A stretch of DNA of 6,525 nt from Candidatus Brocadiaceae bacterium (GCA_003551785.1 PUNP01000410.1:1-6525); one strand, 5' to 3'; positions 1 through 5,133 are shown, counted from the stretch's first letter. The notes: generated from the sequence alone by a model not told the origin. Made by a program: numbers and translations.

Positions 1-12
1 GGCACCTTCTTG

Positions 13-30
13 CCGGTAACTCTTTACCGG
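13..30. repeat. Perfect 7-bp hairpin, CCGGTAA stem
   Basis: CCGGTAA (13-19) and TTACCGG (24-30) are perfect inverted arms around a CTCT tetraloop. No T tract follows on either strand, so this is not a canonical intrinsic terminator. It lies about 230 bp past the 3' end of the nearest gene and could be part of a palindromic element cut by the window edge. Confidence 0.55.
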
Positions 31-209
31 ACATCTGGATTCCGGATCATCAGACACGTCAAGACAGAGCGATCATACGACAACGATTCAGTCTATCTGA
101 ACAGTGTTCCAGCGTCAAGACTAAAATTCGCATGATTTTAAAAAGAGCTCACGTCAGGAAACCGAAAAAAATCGGCAAAAACTGGACAAAGGCCAGGCTT
201 TTCATACAA

Positions 210-247
210 CATCCTCAATTTGTTAACGATGTACGGAACCTAAGCGC
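210..247 (+). repeat. Dispersed repeat with GTTAAC core, copy 1
   Basis: This stretch matches 5640-5678 in the same orientation. Both begin CATCCTCA, share TGTTAACGAT, and continue with CGGAA then CTAA and CGC, with a handful of substitutions and one inserted base. The core GTTAAC is itself a palindrome. The copies sit in two otherwise unrelated intergenic regions, so this is a dispersed element of unknown role. Confidence 0.5.
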
Positions 248-256
248 AAAAAAAGT

Positions 257-1264
257 TCACCTTGCACGCGGTCGGAACACAGCTTTAATTTCCACATCCC
301 GGTCAGGCACATTGACGACGGTGGAGTACAGATACGGGTTATAGACAAATTCAACATCACCGGTCCACTCGACGAATTCGAACCCTATATAGGGTCGGGC
401 TTCAATAACCGCCTGTTCTCCCTCCTTATACCTATCTTCTCCCGTTTTATCTTCAACGATACCATACTGGTCGGGCGAAGCGTAAAGCAGGAGTTTATAT
501 CGTGCTTCCTGGAACCTGGCGGTAAGGGAAAAGTCGCGTCCATCCATAATAACTTCAATTTCCGGCTCATCCGGGCTGCCTTCAATAATCACATCCGTAT
601 TTCCTTTCCATCCGGCAAATTCATAGCCTGTTTCAGGTACGGCACGGACGCGAGCGGTATCACCGATATTATAGCTTTCTTTTCCAGTCAGGTCACGGAC
701 ATCCCCCCTTCCGTCTGCGCCGAGCAGGATGGGGATATCCCGCAAAGCGGCGATAACATCGAGTTGATCCTCCAGACGGGCCTTAGCCGCAATAGCGACA
801 TCGAGTCTCTCCTGGTAAGCGGCCAGTTCAATTTGGGTCTGTATATGTGACGCCTTCTCCACTTGCAGGCGTCTTTGGGTATCCTCATGGGCGGCTATTT
901 CACGGCGCAATTCCTCTTTAGTTGCTTCATGGGCGGCAATTTCCGCTTCAAGCCGGCTGCGTACCTCGGCGAGCTCAGTACGCGCTCCTCGCAGTTCATC
1001 AAGCGCCTGCTCATACCGGGCAAAAAGCTGCTCCATTTCGCTTTCTACCTCGGCAAGCCGCTCCTTTGTATCCTCCAGCAGCGCTTCGGTCTCGCTCAAC
1101 TGATCCAAAACAGCCTGATGCTCTTCGAATTCAACCATCCCCTGGATGATAAATATTTGTATGACAACAATGAGTATCAGCGCACCGGCCGTGCAGCAGA
1201 AGACATCGACAAATGACCAGTTCAGCATCCCATCGTCATATTCTCTCGCATAATATTCTGCCAT
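257..1264 (-). CDS. Single-TM, coiled-coil, InlB-like repeat protein (putative MotB/ExbD-like partner)
   Basis: 335 residues, apparently complete. Residues 18-40 form one hydrophobic helix, starting SFVDVFCCTAGALI. The Asp at 20 sits at the membrane entrance, as does the proton-carrying Asp of MotB, TolR and ExbD. Residues 44-175 are strongly heptad-like, rich in E, A, L and R with repeated EIAAHE, and should form a long coiled coil. Two beta repeats follow, about 178-252 and 255-331. Each has the pattern Y-x-x-GE/D, then A-x-P-x-x-G-(Y/F)-x-F-x-x-W-x-G, ending in A-x-F, as in divergent InlB B-repeats (Flg_new_2 class). The predicted topology is a short cytoplasmic N-terminus with coiled coil and repeats outside the inner membrane. 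There is no OmpA-like peptidoglycan-binding domain. The upstream neighbour on the same strand encodes a MotA/TolQ/ExbB-type channel, which suggests a stator-like complex. The AAAGGA sequence is close to the ATG; another AGGA lies further upstream. Function is inferred; membrane topology and repeat calls are fairly secure. Confidence 0.85.
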   Translation of the reverse strand: MAEYYAREYDDGMLNWSFVDVFCCTAGALILIVVIQIFIIQGMVEFEEHQAVLDQLSETEALLEDTKERLAEVESEMEQLFARYEQALDELRGARTELAEVRSRLEAEIAAHEATKEELRREIAAHEDTQRRLQVEKASHIQTQIELAAYQERLDVAIAAKARLEDQLDVIAALRDIPILLGADGRGDVRDLTGKESYNIGDTARVRAVPETGYEFAGWKGNTDVIIEGSPDEPEIEVIMDGRDFSLTARFQEARYKLLLYASPDQYGIVEDKTGEDRYKEGEQAVIEARPYIGFEFVEWTGDVEFVYNPYLYSTVVNVPDRDVEIKAVFRPRAR

Positions 1265-1297
1265 ATCCTTTCGTATCCTGTAAATTTAATTATCTTT

Positions 1298-1325
1298 ATT
1301 CTATCAGCTCAAAAATGAGGCTCAA
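1298..1325 (-). promoter_or_regulatory. Candidate promoter for the coiled-coil/InlB-repeat gene
   Basis: On the minus strand a TTGAGC -35-like box (1325-1320) is separated by 16 bp from a TAGAAT -10-like box (1303-1298). This is about 34 bp before the ATG at 1264. It fits an independently transcribed gene, as expected from the 700-bp gap to its upstream neighbour. The -35 matches only 4 of 6 consensus positions. Confidence 0.35.
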
Positions 1326-1360
1326 TACTAAATCGCTAATCCGCGTGGTGCCGTTTTTTT

Positions 1361-1440
1361 CGTGACTTCGTGACTTCGTGACTTTGTGACTACGTGTCTG
1401 TCTGACTGTGTGACCTCAGGACATCGTGACTTCCTGAGTT
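1361..1440 (+). repeat. Octamer tandem array, consensus CGTGACTT, 10 units
   Basis: The first three units (1361-1384) are identical CGTGACTT. The following units drift (TGTGACTA, CGTGTCTG, TCTGACTG, TGTGACCT, CAGGACAT) while keeping an exact 8-bp register through 1440, with one more perfect CGTGACTT at 1425-1432. The period is not a multiple of three and no gene spans it. The fresh left end and decayed right end suggest slippage or recombination-driven growth from one side. Confidence 0.85.
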
Positions 1441-1580
1441 TGAGCTATACCTACCCCATTCCGCCGTTGCCGTTGCCTTACCCAAGAACTCACTTCCCGT
1501 TCCTCAGGATTCTCCGCATCCTGCCGTTAGGCGCAATCTTAAAACCCGTCTTCCCATCGTTCTCTGCAGTCGTTACATTA

Positions 1581-1679
1581 CCCGGCCACTTTCACGCTCA
1601 ATGGGGAACCCCGTCAAAAGTTTTTGCCAAGCTTTTTCCAAAAAGCGTCGTCGTTCAGTCGTTGTCTGCCGTTGTCGTT
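1581..1679 (+). repeat. Dispersed 99-bp repeat, copy 1
   Basis: Aligns without gaps to 3705-3803 (constant offset 2124) with five mismatches in 99 positions. It runs from CCCGGCCA through GGGGAACCCCGTC and AAAGTTTTTGCCAAGC to GTTGTCGTT. The central part, GGGAACCCCGTCA to AAGCTTTTTCC, is shared with the 109-bp tandem repeat at 6301-6525, so all belong to one family. The copy is in direct orientation relative to the one beyond the channel gene. Confidence 0.85.
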
Positions 1680-1765
1680 ACCCCAAGCTCTCCGCCGTTA
1701 GTCGTAATCCTTTTTCGTGTATTTTTCTTATTTCGCGGTCTGCATTCGTTGCCGTATTTTTTGCC

Positions 1766-1792
1766 GTTCTCTGTGTTCTCTGTGTTCTCTGC
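1766..1792 (+). repeat. 9-bp tandem repeat GTTCTCTGT, 3 units
   Basis: Two identical GTTCTCTGT units are followed by GTTCTCTGC. A related, degenerate CTCTGCG run occurs near 3862-3890 in the second repeat tract, at the equivalent place in the composite module. Confidence 0.6.
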
Positions 1793-1838
1793 GGTAACAG
1801 CCTTTGTCGTCGCCGTCGTCGTTGCCGTTGCCGTTGTC

Positions 1839-1878
1839 GTTTATCCCAGCATCTCAGCATTTCAACATTTCTGCATTT
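1839..1878 (+). repeat. Octamer array CNRCATYY, copy 1 (5 units)
   Basis: The in-register units are GTTTATCC, CAGCATCT, CAGCATTT, CAACATTT and CTGCATTT. The same family is seen at 3801-3848 and 4103-4198. It begins directly after a GTTGTC/GCCGTT run and ends eight bases before the GACAGGCA palindrome. Confidence 0.8.
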
Positions 1879-1886
1879 AACCCCGC

Positions 1887-1905
1887 GACAGGCAAGATGC
1901 CTGTC
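1887..1905. repeat. GACAGGCA palindrome, copy 1
   Basis: GACAGGCA, AGA loop, TGCCTGTC: a perfect 8-bp stem with a 3-nt loop. It lies about 60 bp downstream of the stop of the channel gene. The flank CATACTT and the adjacent GCG are shared with the copy at 4208-4226, so the conserved unit is longer than the palindrome. There is no T tract, so it is better described as a repeated palindrome than as an intrinsic terminator, although it would fold at the end of the transcript. Confidence 0.85.
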
Positions 1906-1967
1906 ATACTTCCTCTCCGCTCTGAGCCCTTATCTATCTGGCCGTTAATCAACAGCTTATCAACTCA

Positions 1968-3086
1968 TCATTCCGCGTTTTCCTCTTCTTTTTCTTCGAC
2001 TATTCTAACCTGCATACTGCGTCGTTTTTGCAGCTCATTCAGTGCGGGTTTGAGTTCATCGAGGCTGGAGCGTACCTCACCGAGGGTATTGACCATATTA
2101 CGAAAACTATCGGCGAATGTATTCCAGCGTTTTTCATCCTGTATTTGCTGTTTTTCGAGCATATCGGCGAGCGCATTTTCAAATTTCGACTCATAATTTT
2201 CTATATGAGCGCCGATAACCCTGGCGAGGTCGCGATGCGAGGGGGGCAGGTCTTCTTCCTCCGGGGCGGCGGCGCCTTTGACGGTACCGAGCAGGGTATC
2301 GAGGCAGAACGCATCGAAATGGTTCATCAGGTCCGCGCCGTATTTTCTGGTCATAAACAGAAACATCATAATAACGGCGACTTTAACAAGGGCGAGGAGA
2401 GTTGTTTCAAAAGCGATTCCGAGGTTAGCGGTCAGTACACCTAACTGTTCGCTCAGCGCTTCTCCCGCCCCATCGATCAGGCTGGGGAACTCGGTGACGG
2501 CCAGGCTGATACCGAGCACCGTTCCGGTGAATCCCAGCATGGGAATGACGCGGATAATAAAATGCACAAGCGCGTGTTTATCGTTTATCACCGCTCTGTC
2601 AACATCCGACTGTTCGGAAAGAGTAGCTGTCATGTCAATTATACTGCCGCGGTTCTTTAAATGGTTAAGCAAGCGATAAAACCGCCCCAGGACGATGCCG
2701 CTGGAATGTTCTTCACGGAACTTACCTTGCAGCAGGTTGATGACGTCGTCGGCGCCGGCGCGTTCGATGCTCCCGTAATGTGTCAGCTCATCAGCCGCCA
2801 ACCGAAAAATCCGCCTCTCATGCCGGATAAAGAAAAACGTGGTCAGGAGTTTGAGTAATGCCAGGAAAAAGAAGTAGGTAGTGATGTACGGTATGACCGT
2901 CCGCTCGGTGAATATGGTCTGTAAATAAGTTCCCTGCCACCAGTAATTCACAGCAAATGAATAAAAGAGAACTGTTATTAACAAAGCCAACAGGGCTATA
3001 AACATTAAAGAGGGCAGAAACGTATGCGAACTATGCTGGGCACGAAACTGATACTTTGCTTTCTTTTTTTTCTTCACGGATACCAT
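1968..3086 (-). CDS. MotA/TolQ/ExbB-type proton-channel family protein
   Basis: 372 residues, complete. A lysine-rich N-terminus (KKKKK at 5-9) precedes four predicted membrane helices: about 24-47, 63-87, 171-197 and 221-246. The last two form the MotA/TolQ/ExbB core, with the diagnostic GFTGTVLGISLAV (185-197), a linker with EALSEQLGVLTANLG, and GIAFETTLLALV (223-234), whose threonines correspond to the pore-lining region of the family. Residues 88-170 are a cytoplasmic loop. From about 255 to the end a charged region with heptad character (ENALADMLEKQQ, SLDELKPALNELQKR) forms a cytoplasmic coiled-coil tail. Such subunits assemble around a single-TM partner to convert proton or sodium flow into movement. 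The downstream co-directional gene supplies a plausible partner. GAGG lies 9 nt before the ATG, supporting this start. The family assignment is strong; substrate and cargo are unknown. The tail is longer than in TolQ or ExbB. Confidence 0.9.
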   Translation of the reverse strand: MVSVKKKKKAKYQFRAQHSSHTFLPSLMFIALLALLITVLFYSFAVNYWWQGTYLQTIFTERTVIPYITTYFFFLALLKLLTTFFFIRHERRIFRLAADELTHYGSIERAGADDVINLLQGKFREEHSSGIVLGRFYRLLNHLKNRGSIIDMTATLSEQSDVDRAVINDKHALVHFIIRVIPMLGFTGTVLGISLAVTEFPSLIDGAGEALSEQLGVLTANLGIAFETTLLALVKVAVIMMFLFMTRKYGADLMNHFDAFCLDTLLGTVKGAAAPEEEDLPPSHRDLARVIGAHIENYESKFENALADMLEKQQIQDEKRWNTFADSFRNMVNTLGEVRSSLDELKPALNELQKRRSMQVRIVEEKEEENAE

Positions 3087-3111
3087 CCTTCAATTCCTCA
3101 TTAAGATATTA

Positions 3112-3140
3112 ATTGTAAATTTCTTGTTTTTTTTTGGCAA
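3112..3140 (-). promoter_or_regulatory. Proximal promoter of the channel gene
   Basis: TTGCCA (3140-3135) and TACAAT (3117-3112) on the minus strand are separated by 17 bp, each matching 5 of 6 sigma70 consensus positions. The spacer is an A-rich run. The predicted start point is about 20 bp upstream of the ATG at 3086, giving a short leader that includes the GAGG ribosome-binding site. Confidence 0.55.
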
Positions 3141-3394
3141 AAGGGTGCTGGTTGTTGGTAAAACGACATCGAAGCTTTTTTGGAATTGAGCAATTTTTCA
3201 TCTTTCCGTCTCGGCTGTCATTTGTATGATTTGTTGGCTGTCCACCAGCAACCTGCAACGACTTTTCCGGCGTGTCCGTGTTATGAGATTATTCGAGTTC
3301 TGAGTAAGCCCTGTCTCCCGGCAACGGCAAACGGCGGTCTCAGCGTCCATAAAAAAAATAAAATGTGGTTTACAGAAGATTTAGGGTGTTGGTT

Positions 3395-3432
3395 AATAGT
3401 ATTATGATATACGTTTTGAATACTATTGTCAA
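3395..3432 (-). promoter_or_regulatory. Distal promoter with overlapping 9-bp inverted repeat (operator-like)
   Basis: On the minus strand a perfect TTGACA (3432-3427) and TATCAT (3409-3404) are spaced by 17 bp. AATAGTATT (3395-3403) and AATACTATT (3419-3427) are perfect 9-bp inverted arms. One abuts and overlaps the -35 by one base within the spacer; the other lies just downstream of the -10, over the expected start point. This is the arrangement expected for a repressor operator. There is no regulator gene in the window. It would drive a long leader into the channel gene or an unannotated small RNA. Confidence 0.5.
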
Positions 3433-3478
3433 ATGTAAGTTTTAATCGGTGAAGGATATTCAAGGTAGAAGCTGCTCC

Positions 3479-3493
3479 AACGGGCACCCCGTT
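3479..3493 (+). terminator. Small hairpin followed by TTTAATTATT, weak terminator candidate
   Basis: AACGGG, CAC loop, CCCGTT forms a 6-bp perfect stem, followed on the plus strand by TTAATTATT. No plus-strand gene leads into it, so a terminator role is doubtful. Confidence 0.2.
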
Positions 3494-3579
3494 TTAATTA
3501 TTGGTTCTTCCCGGACAGGTGCCGTCCATTCAGACACTTCTGTTTTCGCCCCGGCGGGGGGCACGGCCGAAAACCCGGC

Positions 3580-3659
3580 TCGTAGTCGACGCTTTCAAGC
3601 GTCCCGGGGAGCGCGTAACAATTTCCGGACTCCGGAGCCCTTGAAAGGGCTCACTACGA
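3580..3659. mobile_element. 80-bp nested inverted-repeat element (REPIN/MITE-like)
   Basis: Terminal arms TCGTAGT (3580-3586) and ACTACGA (3653-3659) enclose two perfect hairpins. One is GACGCTT-TC-AAGCGTC (3588-3603). The other is GAGCCCTT-GA-AAGGGCTC (3635-3652). Between them is TCCGGA repeated twice. No coding capacity. The symmetry of two palindromes in inverted arrangement is that of a REPIN or small MITE mobilised in trans; no transposase is present. Confidence 0.6.
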
Positions 3660-3683
3660 ACATTTTATTGCCTTTTCGGCCAA

Positions 3684-3803
3684 GTTCCCAAGAGTTGTTC
3701 ATTTCCCGGCCATTTTCACGACCACTGGGGAACCCCGTCAAAAGTTTTTGCTAAGCTTTTTCCAAAAAGCGTCGTCGTTCAGTCGTTGTCTGCCGTTGTC
3801 GTT
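3684..3803 (+). repeat. Dispersed repeat, copy 2 (links the 99-bp and 109-bp versions)
   Basis: The right part, 3705-3803, is the near-identical partner of 1581-1679. The left part, GTTCCCAAGAGTTGTT (3684-3699), is absent there but present in the 109-bp tandem units at the right edge. This copy therefore bridges the two variants. On the minus strand it can fold TTCCC...GGCCGGGAA-type pairs, with a G-T wobble where the tandem copies have a Watson-Crick pair. Confidence 0.8.
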
Positions 3804-3848
3804 TATCCCAGTATCCCAGCATTTCAACATCTCTGCATTTTCGCATTT
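3801..3848 (+). repeat. Octamer array CNRCATYY, copy 2 (6 units)
   Basis: In-register units run GTTTATCC, CAGTATCC, CAGCATTT, CAACATCT, CTGCATTT, TCGCATTT. It starts at the end of the 99-bp repeat, whereas the equivalent array near 1839 is separated from its repeat by about 160 bp. Confidence 0.8.
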
Positions 3849-3956
3849 CCCGCCGTTGCCTTTCCCTGCGTTCTCTGCGCCTCTGCGAGCTAACCGCCGT
3901 TTCGCCGTTGTCTTTGCCGTTACTGTCGTTACTGCTGTTTCTGCCGTTGCCGTTGC

Positions 3957-3988
3957 TTAACAACTTAACAGCTCAACAACTTAACAGT
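3957..3988 (+). repeat. Octamer array TYAACARY, 4 units
   Basis: TTAACAAC, TTAACAGC, TCAACAAC, TTAACAGT in exact 8-bp register. It follows a GCCGTT-type triplet run (about 3907-3956). A weaker relative, TCAACAGC TTATCAAC, lies at 1949-1964 next to the stop of the channel gene. Confidence 0.7.
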
Positions 3989-4011
3989 TTATTTCGCCGT
4001 AACCACATTCA

Positions 4012-4039
4012 ACTTTCCACTTTCTACTTTCTACATTCT
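4012..4039 (+). repeat. Heptamer array ACTTTCT, 4 units
   Basis: ACTTTCC, ACTTTCT, ACTTTCT, ACATTCT in 7-bp register. It is one of several short-period arrays in this tract and the only one with period 7. Confidence 0.65.
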
Positions 4040-4102
4040 TTTGCTTGCCGTTTCACCGTTGTCTCTCCCCCTCTGCTCTAAGCCCTCCGCCCCACGCCTT
4101 AA

Positions 4103-4198
4103 CGCCATCCCAGCATCCCGACATTCCAGCATCTCAGCATTTCAACATTTCAACATTTCTGCATTTCTGCATCCCGACATCCCAGTATCTTGGCATTT
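4103..4198 (+). repeat. Octamer array CNRCATYY, copy 3 (12 units)
   Basis: Twelve consecutive octamers in unbroken register. All have AT at positions 5-6, and eleven of them have CAT at positions 4-6 (CAGTATCT is the exception). Units include CGCCATCC, CAGCATCC, CGACATTC, two identical CAACATTT, CTGCATTT and CAGTATCT. It ends ten bases before the GACAGGCA palindrome at 4208. The frame is not coding; its translations are repeats of ISAFQHF or EMLKCRD type. Confidence 0.85.
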
Positions 4199-4207
4199 GC
4201 CAACGGC

Positions 4208-4226
4208 GACAGGCAAGATGCCTGTC
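4208..4226. repeat. GACAGGCA palindrome, copy 2, abutting the glycosyltransferase stop
   Basis: Identical in sequence and orientation to 1887-1905: an 8-bp perfect stem with an AGA loop. The stop codon of the minus-strand gene is at 4233-4231, only four bases away. Similarity to copy 1 continues through AAGTATGACAGG (minus strand) and into a GAGAGG/CAGAGGG segment, so the repeat appears to include the last codons of the gene. Confidence 0.85.
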
Positions 4227-4230
4227 ATAC

Positions 4231-5004
4231 TTACCCTCTGCGGAACCCTAACAGTTCCATTCCGACGCGGCAGATGAACTGAGGCCCGTCGACGAAGCAT
4301 CGACGCCAGCATTTTTTGGGTTCCTGTGCGAGGCGCCAGGCCCATTCCAGGCCGAGTTTCTGGAGCGGGACGGGAGCACGTTTGACGGTGCCGGCGAGGA
4401 AGGAGAAGATAGCGCCGATACCGCAGGCGACCGGCACATCGAGGCGGTTTTTATGCTCGGCGATCCATTTTTCCTGTTTGGGGCATCCGAGCCCGACCCA
4501 GAGCACATCCGGGTGGGCGTCGTTGATCATTTGCACATGCTGTTGGTCCTCTTCCGGGGAGAGGGAGCGGAACGGCGGCGAGTACATGCCGGCTATTTTC
4601 AGGTCCGGGTACATCACTTTCAGCCGTTCATCCAGTTTTTCGAGTGTTTGCGGTGTGTCGCCGTAGAAAAACTGGGAATACCCCTTCTCTTCACTGAGTT
4701 CGAGAACTTCTTTAACATACTCGGGCCCGCCGATACGCTTCATGTTATAACCGCGTGCTTTCGCGATGAGCGAATAAGAAATCCCGTCCGGGACCCAGAA
4801 CTCGGCGGAATTGAGAACATTTTGGTAATCGGGACTCTCCGCTCCCATCCAGATGCCGTGGAAACCGGTATTGACGATATGCGCGCAGTGGGCGCGGGGG
4901 TTGTCGATGAGGTATTCAGTGACGTCAACAGCTTCCTGTAGGTTGAGAACGGGGACACGGGCGCCGAGCACTTTAATACGCGGTATGTCGGCTGGTTCAG
5001 TCAT
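4231..5004 (-). CDS. WecG/TagA/CpsF family glycosyltransferase (GT26)
   Basis: 257 residues, full length for the family (about 240-260). Members transfer N-acetyl-mannosamine, N-acetylmannosaminuronate or a related sugar onto a lipid-linked acceptor at the cytoplasmic face of the membrane, in wall-teichoic-acid, enterobacterial common antigen or capsule/exopolysaccharide assembly. Visible family features are VNTGFHG (44-50), VPDG (71-74, Asp 73 at the proposed catalytic-base position), GGPEY (92-96), FYGD (113-116), the signature VGLGCPKQEKW (170-180), GIGAIFSFLAGTVKRAP (195-211) and QKLGLEWAWRL (215-225). The C-terminal segment needed for membrane association is present, with basic patches KKCWRR and FRRG. 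GGAGGT lies 5 nt before the ATG, so the start is secure. It stands alone: no flippase, polymerase or other glycosyltransferase is in the window, so donor and acceptor cannot be named. The final residues RRG and the stop fall in a repeated sequence. Confidence 0.95.
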   Translation of the reverse strand: MTEPADIPRIKVLGARVPVLNLQEAVDVTEYLIDNPRAHCAHIVNTGFHGIWMGAESPDYQNVLNSAEFWVPDGISYSLIAKARGYNMKRIGGPEYVKEVLELSEEKGYSQFFYGDTPQTLEKLDERLKVMYPDLKIAGMYSPPFRSLSPEEDQQHVQMINDAHPDVLWVGLGCPKQEKWIAEHKNRLDVPVACGIGAIFSFLAGTVKRAPVPLQKLGLEWAWRLAQEPKKCWRRCFVDGPQFICRVGMELLGFRRG

Positions 5005-5009
5005 GATTC

Positions 5010-5015
5010 ACCTCC
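5010..5015 (-). promoter_or_regulatory. Shine-Dalgarno of the glycosyltransferase gene
   Basis: GGAGGT on the minus strand, 5 nt upstream of the ATG (5004-5002). It is the strongest ribosome-binding site in the window and fixes the start. I could not find a convincing -35/-10 pair in the following 85 bp. Confidence 0.85.
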
Positions 5016-5133
5016 ATCGCAGAAAAAAACAAGGTAATTGAATTAACTCTTTGTCATACTTGCAGATAGAATAACTACATAACCTTAATTCGTTGGCAGA
5101 TTGGCTTTATTTTTTCCCTGGCACTCGATCTAC

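Larger units (their letters stand above)
1..256. other. Left-edge non-coding stretch
   Basis: I see no supportable gene here. It lies downstream of the coiled-coil/InlB-repeat gene, which ends at 257. It holds a perfect hairpin near the left edge and one copy of a dispersed 38-bp repeat, both listed separately. A short plus-strand reading frame starting at 132 has no recognisable protein character and runs antisense into the real gene. A 24-codon minus-strand frame starting at 133 has no convincing ribosome binding site. Confidence 0.5.
1265..1967. other. Repeat-rich intergenic region between the two motor-like genes
   Basis: About 700 bp without a supportable gene. The plus strand is visibly pyrimidine-rich. 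From left to right it contains a candidate promoter for the downstream gene, a 10-unit octamer array (1361-1440), GCCGTT-type runs around 1452-1470 and 1807-1840, a 99-bp repeat also found at 3705-3803, a 9-bp triplet repeat (1766-1792), a second octamer array (1839-1878) and a GACAGGCA palindrome (1887-1905). Long open frames here translate into low-complexity peptides dominated by V, A, S and F and are products of the repeats. Confidence 0.7.
3087..3440. other. Leader/promoter region upstream of the channel gene
   Basis: About 350 bp with no credible coding sequence. It carries two candidate minus-strand promoters, listed separately. A transcript from the distal one would have a leader of roughly 310 nt. 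Within that leader, on the minus strand near 3230-3255, GTTGCTG can pair with CAG(C)CAAC through one bulged base. I do not recognise a known riboswitch class. Confidence 0.45.
3441..4230. other. Repeat-rich intergenic region downstream of the glycosyltransferase gene
   Basis: About 790 bp with no supportable gene. From left to right it contains a short hairpin (3479-3493), a GTTTTCG/CGAAAAC inverted pair (3542-3548 and 3568-3574), a nested inverted-repeat element (3580-3659), the second copy of the dispersed repeat, octamer and heptamer arrays, and a GACAGGCA palindrome abutting the stop of the glycosyltransferase gene. The plus strand is visibly pyrimidine-rich from about 3660 on. Confidence 0.7.

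Noticed and set aside
59..133. Minus-strand 24-codon frame starting MRILVLT, like a glycosyltransferase start
   Set aside because: Stops after 24 codons, no ribosome-binding site, and no other frame continues a recognisable protein.
132..344. Plus-strand 70-residue open frame
   Set aside because: No family features; overlaps antisense with the 3' end of the real gene and contains a dispersed repeat.
1887..1905. Rho-independent terminator
   Set aside because: The stem is good but no U tract follows on either strand, and the same sequence occurs at other sites in both orientations, so it is treated as a repeated palindrome.
1386..1948. Long plus-strand frames across the repeat tract
   Set aside because: The translations are low-complexity products of octamer, GCCGTT and CTCTGTG repeats, and the same peptides recur at 3748-3960 in another repeat tract.
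257..3086. Zorya-type defence system (ZorA/ZorB)
   Set aside because: A MotA-like plus single-TM pair is present, but the partner has no OmpA-like domain, the channel tail is short, and no ZorC/ZorD or ZorE gene is in the window.
4103..4198. CRISPR-like or iteron array
   Set aside because: Units are 8 bp without spacers; no replication initiator or cas gene is nearby, and the same repeat occurs in other gene-free tracts.
4316..4941. Antisense frames across the glycosyltransferase gene
   Set aside because: Shadows of a clearly recognisable minus-strand GT26 gene.
5052..5061. Partial extra copy of the palindrome flank (TGTCATACTT)
   Set aside because: Only ten bases match and the palindrome itself is absent; chance cannot be excluded.
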